Source: Vibrio coralliirubri (GTDB lineage Bacteria; Pseudomonadota; Gammaproteobacteria; Enterobacterales; Vibrionaceae). Taken from it: a stretch of 64,000 nucleotides of DNA. Within the stretch, counting starts at the first letter, position 1, and every line of letters begins with the position of its first letter. The stretch is taken from contig NZ_AP025471.1 in assembly GCF_024347375.1 (NCBI RefSeq), positions 744,001-808,000 on the forward strand, given 5' to 3'. The notes under the pieces are model-generated. The model saw only the letters and a program-made list of their open reading frames with translations. It did not search any database and was not told where the DNA came from. Shown here piece by piece: positions 1-8,933 of this stretch. A program made the position numbers and the translations under genes.

Positions 1-638
1 GCTTATGGCTCAGCTCAACCTTAAATCGACGGTCAGGATTAAAAAGTATCGTTCATACCGAGGAGAGTCAGGAAAAGCTGCTCCCAACGTTCTTGAAAGA
101 GATTTTAGTGCGACTCAACCCGATGAAAAGTGGGTAACTGATGTCACGGAGTTCAAAGTCAAAGAGCAGAAAGTATACTTATCTCCCGTTGTCGACTTGT
201 TTACTCAGGAGGTGGTTGCTTATAGAGTGGCCAAAAATGCCTGCTTGCCGCTTGTCACAGATATGCTGACGGAAGCTATATCAACGCTTAAACCCAACTC
301 AAAGCCAATTATACATAGCGATCAAGGTTGGCAATATCGCCATCGACAGTATCAGAAAAAGGTAGCGGAGAGTGGGTTAACGCAAAGCATGTCGAGAAAA
401 GGTAACTGCTTGGATAATGCTGTTGCTGAAAACTTTTTTGCTTTACTCAAAACCGAGATGTATCACAACCAAAGCTTTGAAGATGCAGATGCTCTGATAG
501 AGCAGATTAAAGAATACATCGAGTACTACAATACCAAACGTATAAAAGTGAAACTAAAAGGCCTGACTCCGATAGAATATCGAACTCAGGCCTTGAAAGC
601 CGCTTAACAGAAATGTCCAACTTTACGGGGTCACTTCA
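1..638 (+). mobile_element. IS3-family (IS150-group) element, copy 1, right part only
   Basis: The right end of an insertion sequence whose left part lies before the window. Its sequence matches the corresponding part of the complete copies at 8064-9489 and 27478-28903. The terminus at about 612-638 is the reverse complement of their TGAAGTGACCCCG end. It lies in the opposite orientation to the other two copies. The flank from 639 leads into AGCGCCTTTTTT, which resembles the 3' half of a terminator. Confidence 0.93.
2..607 (+). CDS. IS3-family transposase OrfB, 3' portion
   Basis: C-terminal 201 codons of the IS150-group OrfB, read in from outside the window. The first complete ATG at position 5 corresponds to residue 62 of the full 261-residue OrfB seen at 8095-8880, so it is not the true start. 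The integrase catalytic core is present: D in WVTDVTEF, D in IHSDQGW and E in DNAVAENFF, the D-D-35-E arrangement of IS3 transposases. The protein catalyses cut-and-circularise transposition of its own element. It is identical in sequence to the other two copies over the shared part, suggesting recent transposition or gene conversion. Confidence 0.93.
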   Translation, partial: LMAQLNLKSTVRIKKYRSYRGESGKAAPNVLERDFSATQPDEKWVTDVTEFKVKEQKVYLSPVVDLFTQEVVAYRVAKNACLPLVTDMLTEAISTLKPNSKPIIHSDQGWQYRHRQYQKKVAESGLTQSMSRKGNCLDNAVAENFFALLKTEMYHNQSFEDADALIEQIKEYIEYYNTKRIKVKLKGLTPIEYRTQALKAA

Positions 639-653
639 GAACCTAATAAGTTC

Positions 654-665
654 AGCGCCTTTTTT
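654..665. terminator. Possible 3' half of a terminator interrupted by IS copy 1
   Basis: AGCGCC followed by six T lies 16 bases past the IS end, between the IS and the 3' end of narP. By analogy with the other two IS copies it may be one arm of a bidirectional terminator. The partner arm would lie beyond the left end of the IS, outside this window, so this is inference. Confidence 0.35.
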
Positions 666-751
666 AATACCACTTTCTCAACATCGTTAAAACTATCGAG
701 ATATGTATAAACAGTCAGGCTTGAAATAGTGTTATCTCAAAGGAACAAGCC

Positions 752-1384
752 CTACTTCATTTCACCATAGCGTTCTAGATACAGAACCGTTGCAGCGGTA
801 CGGGAAGGCACTTGCAGCTTTTTCAACAAGCTTTTCATATGTACCTTAACTGTCGATTCAGAAATAAACAGGTGATCGGCGATCTGCTTATTACGGTAAC
901 CTTTTGCGACTTCTTGAAGGATCTGCATTTCGCGTTCAGTCAGTTGATCGAAGATATCATTGCGGCTACCAGCATCATTTAGGTAACGAGCAACCACACT
1001 GCTGTAAGCTTTGTCACCGCTGTGTGCTTGCTTAAGCAGTTCAATTAACTCATCGGGTTCTGTGTCTTTCAACAAGTAGCCATCAGCGCCTGCTTTTACA
1101 ATCGCTTCAATGTCTGCAGGGCTGTCAGAAACCGTTAGAATAACGATGTTAGCGCTTGAGCCATCAGTACGAAGTGCTTTCAGCGTATCAAGTCCAGACA
1201 TGCCTTTCATATTAAGATCCAAAAGGATCAAGTCAGGTTCTTCTTCATGAGCAAGAGCGACTGCTTCAGTACCGTTACTTGCTTCTGCAATCACTTCGAA
1301 TTCATCTTCAAAGCTCAGTAATTGGCTTATACCTCTGCGCATCAATGGATGATCATCAACCAGCATTACTTTACAAATCGTCAA
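752..1384 (-). CDS. narP: Nitrate/nitrite response regulator NarP (LuxR-type)
   Basis: A 210-residue response regulator. The receiver domain (residues 5-120) has the acidic pocket DD near the start, the phospho-acceptor Asp in LILLDLNM and the conserved Lys in YLLKD. The C-terminal LuxR/FixJ HTH (about 145-205) contains LTEREMQILQEVAKG and ISESTVKVHMKSLLKKL. Length and architecture match NarP/NarL. It overlaps the upstream kinase gene by 14 bases, indicating translational coupling. Its position divergent from napF, with a NarP-like 7-2-7 site between, supports control of periplasmic nitrate reductase. It could be called NarL by family alone; the Nap context favours NarP. Confidence 0.88.
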   Translation of the reverse strand: MTICKVMLVDDHPLMRRGISQLLSFEDEFEVIAEASNGTEAVALAHEEEPDLILLDLNMKGMSGLDTLKALRTDGSSANIVILTVSDSPADIEAIVKAGADGYLLKDTEPDELIELLKQAHSGDKAYSSVVARYLNDAGSRNDIFDQLTEREMQILQEVAKGYRNKQIADHLFISESTVKVHMKSLLKKLQVPSRTAATVLYLERYGEMK

Positions 1385-3101
1385 CTTTAACTTCCTTCAA
1401 ACTTTTATATTTCAATATGACTGTACAGCCTTCACCTTGAGCCGCTTCAATCGATAAATCGCCATTCAGTCTTGCCGCACGCTCCTGCATAATGCTCATC
1501 CCGTAGTGGTTCATCTTAGAACTACTTGAATCAAAGCCATCTCCATTATCTTTAATCACGACGAATACTTCACCTTCTTCATCGATACAGCATACATCTA
1601 TCAAGTCGGCATTGGCGTGTTTTATTGCGTTTATTGTTGCTTCACGAATCAATTGAAGCAAGTGAACCTGACTGTGTGCATCAAGCTCTATGGATGAAAG
1701 ATTATTGGTTAGGTTAATCTTTGCATCTGTTCTTTCACTGAGCTCTTCAAGCATGGTGCTTAAAGCATCTCCGAAGTTGCCCTCTTTTATCGTCAACCTA
1801 AAGGTTGTGAGCAACTCTCGTAATTGAGTATAGGCATCCGCTAAACCGTTGCCGATTTCCGACGCTATTTGTTCAGATTGCTCTCGATGCTGTTGTTCTG
1901 GCAATTTGCCAATCACACGCTTCAACAACGTTACTTGGATTTTCAGATACGACAGTGATTGAGCCAATGAATCGTGAAGTTCACGCGCAATCGTTGCACG
2001 CTCTTCCATTATAATAAGCTGTTCTGCTTTCTTCTGCGCGCGATTATAATAGATCGCTCGTGATAACAGTTGGATAAAGCTCTCAATCAGCGTCTTGGTT
2101 GAATGACCATGATGATATGAACAATATAAATAGCCCAAGATAAGCTCGTTATCATCCAACTTCATTTCAAACTTTTCATAGTCCAAGTTCGAATCATACC
2201 CTTCGTCCATAATCAACGAACGACCCGAACTATCGGCAATCTCAAGCCTTAACGATTCTATCCCTTCGAGACTGACTAGGTGCTGCAGAATAGCTCGGAA
2301 GTTTTCTGGGGCGATACGTGTAACCGTGAGCTCTTGTGAAGAGTGATAAAGCGCCTGCAAAGATTGGTTGGCGTTTTGCAACTCGACCGTCTTAGCGTCG
2401 ACAACAGACTCAAGGTTTCGATAGAGCACGCCCAAATCTTTGGCCATCGAGTTAAACGTCTTAGTCAGAATACCCAGTTCATTGTTGTTAGTGACTTTTA
2501 ATTCCACCTCAAAGTCACTGTTTTTGATCCGCTGACTGGCTCCGACGAGCGCATGGAGTGGCTTAACAACTTGTTTACGTACAAAGTGAACAACAAAAAG
2601 AGATATGACCAGAATTCCACCAAGGCCGATACCACCAGCCCACGCTAACTTTATTAACTTGTCTTCAGAGAACTCTTGCAGCTTATAAACGAAGCCATCG
2701 ATTTCAGCCACGAAGTTTTCAACCAACACGAGATAGTGCTCGCGCTCTTCGCTATTCAAGACCTGTTTCAGCTCATGCCAACGGCCGATAATTAAATAGT
2801 AATCTTCTGTGATGTCTGTCGGAACATTCCAACTGACCAAATTGGTCATCGATGGCGAGTAAAGAGAACTTTCGAATTCACGAATATGGGATTCGTAATC
2901 GACGGATTCTATTTGAATATCATGGGCTAAACGGTAGCTTTGCATTCGCATTGAACCGGCCACGTTAACCGCTTCCGCATCATTCAAACTTGAAGCTAAA
3001 GTAAAGATGGCAAAGCCAGTCGTAGCAACCGACAACAGCAGTATAGAGAGCAAAGATTTTGCTATCGTACTTGTTACAGATGAAACCGGTTTTATAAGCA
3101 A
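1371..3101 (-). CDS. narQ: Nitrate/nitrite sensor histidine kinase NarQ
   Basis: A 576-residue membrane kinase. It has one N-terminal membrane helix (about 14-36), a periplasmic sensor region with the nitrate-sensor-like stretch around EAVNVAGSMRMQSYRLA, a second helix (about 150-172), HAMP (about 175-225), a signalling region, then HisKA_3 with ARELHDSLAQSL carrying the phospho-accepting His, and an HATPase domain with DNGDGFD. This is the NarX/NarQ type. It forms an operon with narP. Translation appears to start at TTG (3101), with AGGAAGG a few bases upstream; no better ATG is in frame nearby. It is predicted to phosphorylate NarP when nitrate or nitrite binds. Confidence 0.88.
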   Translation of the reverse strand: MLIKPVSSVTSTIAKSLLSILLLSVATTGFAIFTLASSLNDAEAVNVAGSMRMQSYRLAHDIQIESVDYESHIREFESSLYSPSMTNLVSWNVPTDITEDYYLIIGRWHELKQVLNSEEREHYLVLVENFVAEIDGFVYKLQEFSEDKLIKLAWAGGIGLGGILVISLFVVHFVRKQVVKPLHALVGASQRIKNSDFEVELKVTNNNELGILTKTFNSMAKDLGVLYRNLESVVDAKTVELQNANQSLQALYHSSQELTVTRIAPENFRAILQHLVSLEGIESLRLEIADSSGRSLIMDEGYDSNLDYEKFEMKLDDNELILGYLYCSYHHGHSTKTLIESFIQLLSRAIYYNRAQKKAEQLIIMEERATIARELHDSLAQSLSYLKIQVTLLKRVIGKLPEQQHREQSEQIASEIGNGLADAYTQLRELLTTFRLTIKEGNFGDALSTMLEELSERTDAKINLTNNLSSIELDAHSQVHLLQLIREATINAIKHANADLIDVCCIDEEGEVFVVIKDNGDGFDSSSSKMNHYGMSIMQERAARLNGDLSIEAAQGEGCTVILKYKSLKEVKVDDL

Positions 3102-3202
3102 AAGTGCCTTCCTATTGATAAATGACTTGCCAGCGATATCGTATTGTCACACATCAAAAATCATAGCTCCATTCAATATGTGATCACTCGCTCCGTAATT
3201 TA

Positions 3203-3216
3203 TTGATCTAAGACAA
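3203..3216 (+). promoter_or_regulatory. FNR-like site upstream of napF
   Basis: TTGAT-CTAA-GACAA resembles the FNR consensus TTGAT-N4-ATCAA: one perfect half-site and 3 of 5 matches in the other. It lies about 145 bases before napF and upstream of the NarP-like site, the same order as at E. coli napF. Expected role: anaerobic activation of nap. Confidence 0.5.
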
Positions 3217-3230
3217 TATATGCCCCCAAT

Positions 3231-3246
3231 TAGCCCTTAGGGGGTA
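3231..3246 (+). promoter_or_regulatory. NarP-like 7-2-7 heptamer pair
   Basis: TAGCCCT-TA-GGGGGTA matches the inverted heptamer consensus TACYYMT-N2-AKRRGTA at 6 of 7 positions in each arm. NarP is known to prefer 7-2-7 pairs. The centre is about 42 bases before a plausible start site near 3281, close to the activator position known for E. coli napF. Confidence 0.6.
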
Positions 3247-3268
3247 TTTATACAATTGTTTCTAAAAC

Positions 3269-3274
3269 TACACT
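3269..3274 (+). promoter_or_regulatory. Candidate -10 element for the nap operon
   Basis: TACACT lies at the right distance for a start site near 3281. No good -35 is seen, as expected for an FNR/NarP-activated promoter. Chosen mainly because it places the NarP-like pair near -42. Confidence 0.3.
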
Positions 3275-3354
3275 ACTTGTGAGGACTCATTACAAGATAT
3301 TAATAGAATAATGGCCTACAATTACAACATCTTAGTAACATCTATAGGTATCTA

Positions 3355-3834
3355 GTGGTAGATCTATCAAAACGCCGTCTTTTTTCAAGACGAAAAGTTG
3401 ACACAAGCCAGATTCGCTTGCCTTGGATTGACAGCCTAGAAAGCTTTACAGATGACTGTACTCGCTGCGGTAAATGCATCGAGAGTTGTGAGACTAAGAT
3501 AATCATTGTAGGCGATGGTGGCTTTCCCACTGTCGATTTCTCTATTGATGAGTGTACGTTCTGCTATCAATGTGCAGATGTTTGTCCCGAACCCATTTTT
3601 AAGCCAAAGCAAGGAGAGCCTTGGCAAGCAAAAGCACATATCTCTGATAAGTGTTTAGCGCAACAAAATGTTGAATGCCGAAGCTGTGGTGACATGTGTG
3701 AACCTATGGCGATTCAATTTCAACTTAGAGCAGGCAGTGTTGCTCTACCAAAAATCAAGTTAGATGAGTGTAGCGGTTGTGGAGCCTGCGTAGCAGTTTG
3801 CCCTACTTCAGCTATTCTTGTGAGTAATGCATAA
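3355..3834 (+). CDS. napF: Ferredoxin-type protein NapF
   Basis: A 159-residue cytoplasmic iron-sulfur protein. Three ferredoxin-like [4Fe-4S] motifs of CxxCxxCxxxC form are visible at C35-C45, C67-C77 and C139-C149, plus the NapF-typical Cys group between C100 and C115. NapF is thought to help insert or mature the iron-sulfur cofactor of NapA before export. It is the first gene of napFDABC. The start is GTG, preceded by AGGT; the next in-frame ATG would remove the first cluster. Length is normal for NapF. Confidence 0.92.
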   Translation: MVDLSKRRLFSRRKVDTSQIRLPWIDSLESFTDDCTRCGKCIESCETKIIIVGDGGFPTVDFSIDECTFCYQCADVCPEPIFKPKQGEPWQAKAHISDKCLAQQNVECRSCGDMCEPMAIQFQLRAGSVALPKIKLDECSGCGACVAVCPTSAILVSNA

Positions 3835-3857
3835 AACAAAAATAACGAGAGCAATTT

Positions 3858-4163
3858 ATGGCACTAAATGAAGTGCATATATCAAGTTTAGTCGTGCATG
3901 TGAGCCCAGAGCATCTAGACGAGATCAAAGCACAAATCGAGCAGTTCGATAATGCAGAGATTTACGGCAGTAGCCCTGAAGGCAAAATCATAGTGGTCCT
4001 AGAAACCGAGAACCAAGGTTTTGTAACGGATACCATCGAAGAAATTAATAATATTACGAACGTTTTAGGGACAGCTTTGGTTTATCACCAAATCGAAACT
4101 GGACTGGACGAAACGGATTTAGAAACTGGAAGCAACAATTCTCAACTTGAGGGTGAAGTATGA
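3858..4163 (+). CDS. napD: NapD, chaperone for the NapA Tat signal
   Basis: A 101-residue NapD-family protein with a ferredoxin-like fold, beginning [20 protein letters not shown]. NapD binds the twin-arginine signal of NapA in the cytoplasm and holds back export until the cofactors are loaded. It has a strong GAGAG ribosome site, follows napF by 23 bases and overlaps the napA start by four bases (ATGA-type), indicating tight coupling with its client. The C-terminal tail (about 85-101) is acidic and longer than in E. coli NapD (87 residues). Confidence 0.92.
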   Translation: MALNEVHISSLVVHVSPEHLDEIKAQIEQFDNAEIYGSSPEGKIIVVLETENQGFVTDTIEEINNITNVLGTALVYHQIETGLDETDLETGSNNSQLEGEV

Positions 4164-6649
4164 AAATGACAAGACGTGCGTTTGTGAAAGCAAACGCAGC
4201 TGCATCAGCGGCAGCCGTTGCAGGTGTAACTCTACCGGCAACTGCAACCAACCTGATTGCTAGCTCTGATCAAACAAAAATCACGTGGGATAAAGCGCCT
4301 TGTCGTTTTTGTGGTACGGGCTGTTCGGTACTAGTAGGTACTCAAAACGGCAAAGTGGTTGCGACTCAAGGCGACCCAGAAGCACCAGTAAACAAAGGCC
4401 TTAACTGTATCAAAGGTTACTTCCTTTCAAAAATCATGTATGGCAAAGACCGTTTAGAACAACCTCTTCTTCGTATGAAAGATGGCGAGTTCCATAAAGA
4501 CGGTGATTTCGCACCCGTATCTTGGGACAAAGCGTTCGACGTGATGGCTGAGAAATGGAAAGCTTCACTGAAGAAGAACGGTCCAACAGGTGTTGGTATG
4601 TTCGGTTCAGGCCAATGGACAGTAATGGAAGGCTACGCAGCCGTTAAGATGATGAAAGCGGGTTTCCGTTCAAACAACATCGATCCAAACGCTCGTCACT
4701 GTATGGCTTCAGCGGTAGGCGCATTCATGCGTACTTTCGGTATCGATGAGCCAATGGGTTGTTACGATGACTTTGAACACGCAGACGCATTCGTACTGTG
4801 GGGTTCAAACATGGCAGAAATGCACCCAGTACTATGGACTCGTATTACAGACCGTCGTCTAAGCCACCCACACGTTAAAGTAAACGTACTGTCTACTTAC
4901 TACCACCGTTCTTTCGAGCTTGCAGACACAGGTTATATCTTCGAACCTCAATCAGATCTAGCAATTGCTAACTTCATTGCTAACTACATCATTCAAAACG
5001 ATGCGGTTAACTGGGATTTCGTGAATAAACACACGAACTTCAAGCAAGCAACGACAGACATCGGTTACGGTCTGCGTGACGATGATCCACTACAGAAAGC
5101 AGCAGCAAACCCTAACTCAGGTGAAATGACTGCTATCTCTTTCGAAGACTACAAAGCGTCTGTTGCTGAATACACAGTTGAGAAAGCGTCTGAAATGTCA
5201 GGTGTATCTCAAGAAGACCTTATCAAACTGGCTAAGCAATACGCCGATCCAAACATCAAAGTAATGTCACTTTGGACTATGGGTATGAACCAACATACTC
5301 GTGGCGTATGGATGAACAGCCTTGTGTACAACATTCACCTGCTAACAGGTAAGATTTCTACTCCAGGTAACAGCCCATTCTCACTAACTGGCCAACCATC
5401 TGCGTGTGGTACAGCTCGTGAAGTTGGTACGTTCTCTCACCGTCTACCGGCAGATATGGTTGTTGCTAACCCTAAACACCGTAAGATTGCAGAAGACATC
5501 TGGAAACTTCCAGAAGGCACTCTAAATGGCAAGCCAGGTGCTCACGCTGTTGTTCAAGACCGTATGCTTAAAGACGGTAAGATCAACGCTTACTGGGTAA
5601 TGTGTAACAACAACATGCAAGCTGGTCCAAACATCAACACTGAACGTCTGCCAGGTTACCGTAACCCAGATAACTTCATTGTTGTTTCAGACCCATACCC
5701 TACCGCTACTGCACAAGCAGCTGACCTTATCCTTCCAACAGCAATGTGGATCGAAAAAGAAGGTGCTTACGGTAACGCAGAGCGTCGTACACAAGCATGG
5801 TACCAACAAGTGAAAACCGTAGGTGAAGCTAAGTCTGACCTATGGCAAATCATGGAGTTCTCTAAGCGCTTCACTATTGAAGAAGTTTGGGGTGAAGAAC
5901 TGGTTGCGAAAATGCCTGAGTACCGTGGCAAAACCATGTACGACGTGCTTTACAAAAACGGCAATGTTGATGCATTCCCACTGTCTGAAGCTCAAGAGCT
6001 TAACGACGATGCACAAGCTCAAGGTTTCTACGTTCAAAAAGGTCTATTCGAAGAATACGCAGCCTTTGGTCGCGGCCACGGTCACGATTTAGCACCATAC
6101 GATCGCTACCACCAAGTTCGTGGTCTACGTTGGCCTGTTGTTGACGGTAAAGAAACACTATGGCGCTTTAAAGAAGGTTCAGATCCATATGCTAAGAAAG
6201 GATCTGATTGGGACTTCTACGGTAAGCCAGATGGTAAAGCGCTGATCATCAATGCACCATACGAAGCGCCACCTGAAGTACCAAGCGATGAATACGATAT
6301 GTGGCTATGTACAGGCCGTGTTCTTGAGCACTGGCACACAGGTACTATGACTCGTCGTGTACCAGAACTTTACAAAGCAGTACCGGATGCACTTTGTTAC
6401 ATCCACCCTGCGGATGCTAAAGCTCGTGGTCTTCGCCGTGGTGATGAAGTTCTTATCGAAAACAAACGTGGTGAAGTACGCGTTCGTGTTGAAACTCGTG
6501 GTCGTAACCGTCCACCACAAGGCTTGGTATTCGTACCATTCTTTGATGCAAGAATTCTGATCAACAAGTTGATCTTGGATGCAACGGATCCTCTGTCTAA
6601 ACAGACGGATTACAAGAAGTGTCCAGTTAAGATCACTAAGGTCGCTTAA
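4160..6649 (+). CDS. napA: Periplasmic nitrate reductase catalytic subunit NapA
   Basis: An 829-residue molybdopterin enzyme that reduces nitrate to nitrite in the periplasm. A twin-arginine signal (TRRAFVK, residues 4-10) is followed by an Ala-rich stretch. The [4Fe-4S] ligands are C48, C51, C55 and C83. The molybdenum-ligating Cys is C181 in ARHCMASAV. The C-terminal molydopterin-dinucleotide domain begins near [17 protein letters not shown]. Full length for the family. Codon use is strongly biased (frequent CGT, GGT, AAC), consistent with high expression. It works with NapB and receives electrons through NapC. Confidence 0.97.
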   Translation: MKMTRRAFVKANAAASAAAVAGVTLPATATNLIASSDQTKITWDKAPCRFCGTGCSVLVGTQNGKVVATQGDPEAPVNKGLNCIKGYFLSKIMYGKDRLEQPLLRMKDGEFHKDGDFAPVSWDKAFDVMAEKWKASLKKNGPTGVGMFGSGQWTVMEGYAAVKMMKAGFRSNNIDPNARHCMASAVGAFMRTFGIDEPMGCYDDFEHADAFVLWGSNMAEMHPVLWTRITDRRLSHPHVKVNVLSTYYHRSFELADTGYIFEPQSDLAIANFIANYIIQNDAVNWDFVNKHTNFKQATTDIGYGLRDDDPLQKAAANPNSGEMTAISFEDYKASVAEYTVEKASEMSGVSQEDLIKLAKQYADPNIKVMSLWTMGMNQHTRGVWMNSLVYNIHLLTGKISTPGNSPFSLTGQPSACGTAREVGTFSHRLPADMVVANPKHRKIAEDIWKLPEGTLNGKPGAHAVVQDRMLKDGKINAYWVMCNNNMQAGPNINTERLPGYRNPDNFIVVSDPYPTATAQAADLILPTAMWIEKEGAYGNAERRTQAWYQQVKTVGEAKSDLWQIMEFSKRFTIEEVWGEELVAKMPEYRGKTMYDVLYKNGNVDAFPLSEAQELNDDAQAQGFYVQKGLFEEYAAFGRGHGHDLAPYDRYHQVRGLRWPVVDGKETLWRFKEGSDPYAKKGSDWDFYGKPDGKALIINAPYEAPPEVPSDEYDMWLCTGRVLEHWHTGTMTRRVPELYKAVPDALCYIHPADAKARGLRRGDEVLIENKRGEVRVRVETRGRNRPPQGLVFVPFFDARILINKLILDATDPLSKQTDYKKCPVKITKVA

Positions 6650-6774
6650 GGACAATATGTTCTTACCACTTAGCTCGTAGATCTGACGTATTTAATATTG
6701 CGACTGCTTTTTTCGTTACTTTTTGAAAGAAGTAGTCCACTCAAAGAATTAGCCTTTAGGCGGAGAAATTAACC

Positions 6775-7236
6775 ATGAAAAAACTGATTACTGCCCTACT
6801 ATCAGCTGGTCTTTTGCTAGCTGGTGCAGTTCAAGCTGAAGCTGAACTGGATAACCCAGGCGGCATTGGTGGCGTAGAATCTCTACGTGGTGCAAGTGAA
6901 CTTGAAGCAACTCGCGCAGCAGATGACTTCAAAAAGTTCCCTCGTGACCAAGTACTTGAGAGTGACTACGTATACCAACCACCTCTAGTGCCTCATACTA
7001 TTCGTAGCTATGAAGTTTCTCTTAACGCTAACAAGTGTCTTTCTTGCCACAGCTGGAAAAACGCAAAAGAAATGGGTGCTACTAAAGTGAGTGTAACTCA
7101 CTACATGAACCGTGAAGATGCGGTACTTGCAGACGTATCACCTCGTCGTTACTTCTGTCTACAGTGTCACGTACCTCAAGCTAATGCTAAGCCACTAGTT
7201 GAGAACGAGTTCAAACCTGTAGATTCACTGCGTTAA
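6775..7236 (+). CDS. napB: Diheme cytochrome c NapB, small subunit of nitrate reductase
   Basis: A 153-residue exported protein with a signal peptide (about 1-22, ending AVQA) and two heme-binding motifs, CLSCH (88-92) and CLQCH (128-132). It carries electrons from NapC to NapA in the periplasm. It follows napA by 125 bases, a longer gap than elsewhere in the operon, and is preceded by GGCGGAGAAATTAACC, a good ribosome site. No terminator is visible in the gap, so co-transcription is likely. Confidence 0.95.
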   Translation: MKKLITALLSAGLLLAGAVQAEAELDNPGGIGGVESLRGASELEATRAADDFKKFPRDQVLESDYVYQPPLVPHTIRSYEVSLNANKCLSCHSWKNAKEMGATKVSVTHYMNREDAVLADVSPRRYFCLQCHVPQANAKPLVENEFKPVDSLR

Positions 7237-7265
7237 TCGTAGCCGGACTGTAAGAGAGGCTATAT

Positions 7266-7847
7266 ATGATAAAATTACTTAAAGCGTTTTGGAAAAGACT
7301 CGCGACACCAAGTAAAGCAGCCGTAGGCGTTGTTTTGTTCTTGGGTTTCTCGGGTGGTCTTTTGTTCTGGGGTGCATTCAACACGGGTATGGAGGCAACC
7401 AACACGGAAGAATTCTGTTCTGGCTGTCACGCACCTATCGTTGCTGAAATCCAAGAGACAATTCACTACTCTAACCGTTCTGGTGTTCGTGCTATCTGTT
7501 CAGACTGTCACGTACCTCATGAATGGACAGATAAAATTGTTCGTAAGGTTCAAGCATCTAAAGAGCTATACGCACACTTTATTGCGAAAACCATCAATAC
7601 TGAAGAAAAGTTCAAAGCACGTCGTGCTCACCTAGCGGAACGCGAATGGGCTCGATTGAAGAAGAACGATTCACTTGAGTGTCGTAACTGTCACCAGTTC
7701 GATTACATGGACTTCTCAGAGCAGAGCCCTCGTAGTGCGAAACAACACTCGACTGCGCTAGCTTCTGGTGAAAAAACGTGTGTAGACTGTCACAAAGGTA
7801 TTGCACACAAACTACCAGACATGCACGGCGTTGAAGGCTGGCAATAA
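7266..7847 (+). CDS. napC: Tetraheme quinol dehydrogenase NapC
   Basis: A 193-residue NapC/NirT-family cytochrome. A single N-terminal membrane anchor (about 19-40) is followed by four CxxCH heme sites: CSGCH (51), CSDCH (78), CRNCH (139) and CVDCH (172). It oxidises membrane quinol and passes electrons to NapB/NapA. napG and napH are absent, so this operon depends on NapC alone (napFDABC type, as in V. cholerae). It lies 29 bases downstream of napB. Confidence 0.95.
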   Translation: MIKLLKAFWKRLATPSKAAVGVVLFLGFSGGLLFWGAFNTGMEATNTEEFCSGCHAPIVAEIQETIHYSNRSGVRAICSDCHVPHEWTDKIVRKVQASKELYAHFIAKTINTEEKFKARRAHLAEREWARLKKNDSLECRNCHQFDYMDFSEQSPRSAKQHSTALASGEKTCVDCHKGIAHKLPDMHGVEGWQ

Positions 7848-7858
7848 GGAGCGATTGA

Positions 7859-7996
7859 ATGAGTACTTTAGAAAGCGTAATTTGGCACATCCTAGGTTAC
7901 AGCGCTATGCCAGTTATCATTCTTGGCGGCTTCGCAGGTGTTGCAGCCGTATCTCTTTGGATTTTATCTATGGGTAAAGACAAAGAAATCGATTAA
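7859..7996 (+). CDS. Small nap-linked membrane protein (TIGR02808-like)
   Basis: A 45-residue protein starting 11 bases after the napC stop, with AAGGAGCGATTG as ribosome site. It reads MSTLESVIWHILGYSAMPV..., with one membrane helix (about 15-37) and the charged tail GKDKEID. Short proteins of this kind are known next to napC in Vibrio and Shewanella and are modelled as TIGR02808; their role is unknown. It may support Nap electron transfer like NapE, but that is inference. It is the last gene before the interrupted operon terminator. Confidence 0.8.
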   Translation: MSTLESVIWHILGYSAMPVIILGGFAGVAAVSLWILSMGKDKEID

Positions 7997-8048
7997 CAAT
8001 CGAGATTACATCAACTTCTACCAGATAATTCTGATATGAGTTGATACG

Positions 8049-8061
8049 AAAAAGCCACTGA
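8049..8061. terminator. Left arm of the nap/pha terminator split by an IS
   Basis: AAAAAGCCACTGA is exactly complementary to TCAGTGGCTTTTT at 9493-9505. Together they would form a 13-bp bidirectional Rho-independent terminator between the convergent nap operon and phaC. The arms are now 1.43 kb apart because the IS at 8064-9489 lies in the loop. Confidence 0.85.
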
Positions 8062-8094
8062 TTTGAAGTGACCCCGTAAAGTTGGACATTTCTG

Positions 8095-8880
8095 TTAAGC
8101 GGCTTTCAAGGCCTGAGTTCGATATTCTATCGGAGTCAGGCCTTTTAGTTTCACTTTTATACGTTTGGTATTGTAGTACTCGATGTATTCTTTAATCTGC
8201 TCTATCAGAGCATCTGCATCTTCAAAGCTTTGGTTGTGATACATCTCGGTTTTGAGTAAAGCAAAAAAGTTTTCAGCAACAGCATTATCCAAGCAGTTAC
8301 CTTTTCTCGACATGCTTTGCGTTAACCCACTCTCCGCTACCTTTTTCTGATACTGTCGATGGCGATATTGCCAACCTTGATCGCTATGTATAATTGGCTT
8401 TGAGTTGGGTTTAAGCGTTGATATAGCTTCCGTCAGCATATCTGTGACAAGCGGCAAGCAGGCATTTTTGGCCACTCTATAAGCAACCACCTCCTGAGTA
8501 AACAAGTCGACAACGGGAGATAAGTATACTTTCTGCTCTTTGACTTTGAACTCCGTGACATCAGTTACCCACTTTTCATCGGGTTGAGTCGCACTAAAAT
8601 CTCTTTCAAGAACGTTGGGAGCAGCTTTTCCTGACTCTCCTCGGTATGAACGATACTTTTTAATCCTGACCGTCGATTTAAGGTTGAGCTGAGCCATAAG
8701 CCTTTGAACCGTTTTGTGATTAAGCACGAACCCCTGATTCTTTAGTTCCAAGTGAATACGGCGGTAGCCGTATCGCCCCTTATGTTCATGATAAATTGAC
8801 TTTATCAACCGCAGCTCACGTTCGTAGCTATTTTGGCGCTTGCTCGTTTGAGCCTGATAATAAAAGACACTTTTTGCCAA
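8095..8880 (-). CDS. IS3-family transposase OrfB (copy 2)
   Basis: A 261-residue integrase-core protein with HTH_21-like N-terminus (YHEHKGRYGYRRI) and the DDE core (WVTDVTEF, IHSDQGW, DNAVAENFF). The listed start is TTG at 8880, but the open frame continues upstream with VIALTLKGKYPLKHLLHTLQ, typical IS150-group sequence. Production is therefore probably as an OrfAB fusion by -1 frameshifting on the A8 run at about 8962-8969 (T8 on the plus strand), as in other IS3 elements. Identical to copy 3. Confidence 0.93.
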   Translation of the reverse strand: MAKSVFYYQAQTSKRQNSYERELRLIKSIYHEHKGRYGYRRIHLELKNQGFVLNHKTVQRLMAQLNLKSTVRIKKYRSYRGESGKAAPNVLERDFSATQPDEKWVTDVTEFKVKEQKVYLSPVVDLFTQEVVAYRVAKNACLPLVTDMLTEAISTLKPNSKPIIHSDQGWQYRHRQYQKKVAESGLTQSMSRKGNCLDNAVAENFFALLKTEMYHNQSFEDADALIEQIKEYIEYYNTKRIKVKLKGLTPIEYRTQALKAA

Positions 8881-8933
8881 CTGTAGAGTGTGCAGTAAGT
8901 GCTTTAATGGGTACTTGCCTTTAAGAGTTAGAG

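Noticed and set aside
3436..3639. Minus-strand frame inside napF
   Set aside because: Antisense shadow of a convincing ferredoxin gene.
5823..6655. Several open frames overlapping napA on both strands
   Set aside because: They lie wholly inside a well-supported gene, have no ribosome sites and arise from its strong codon bias.
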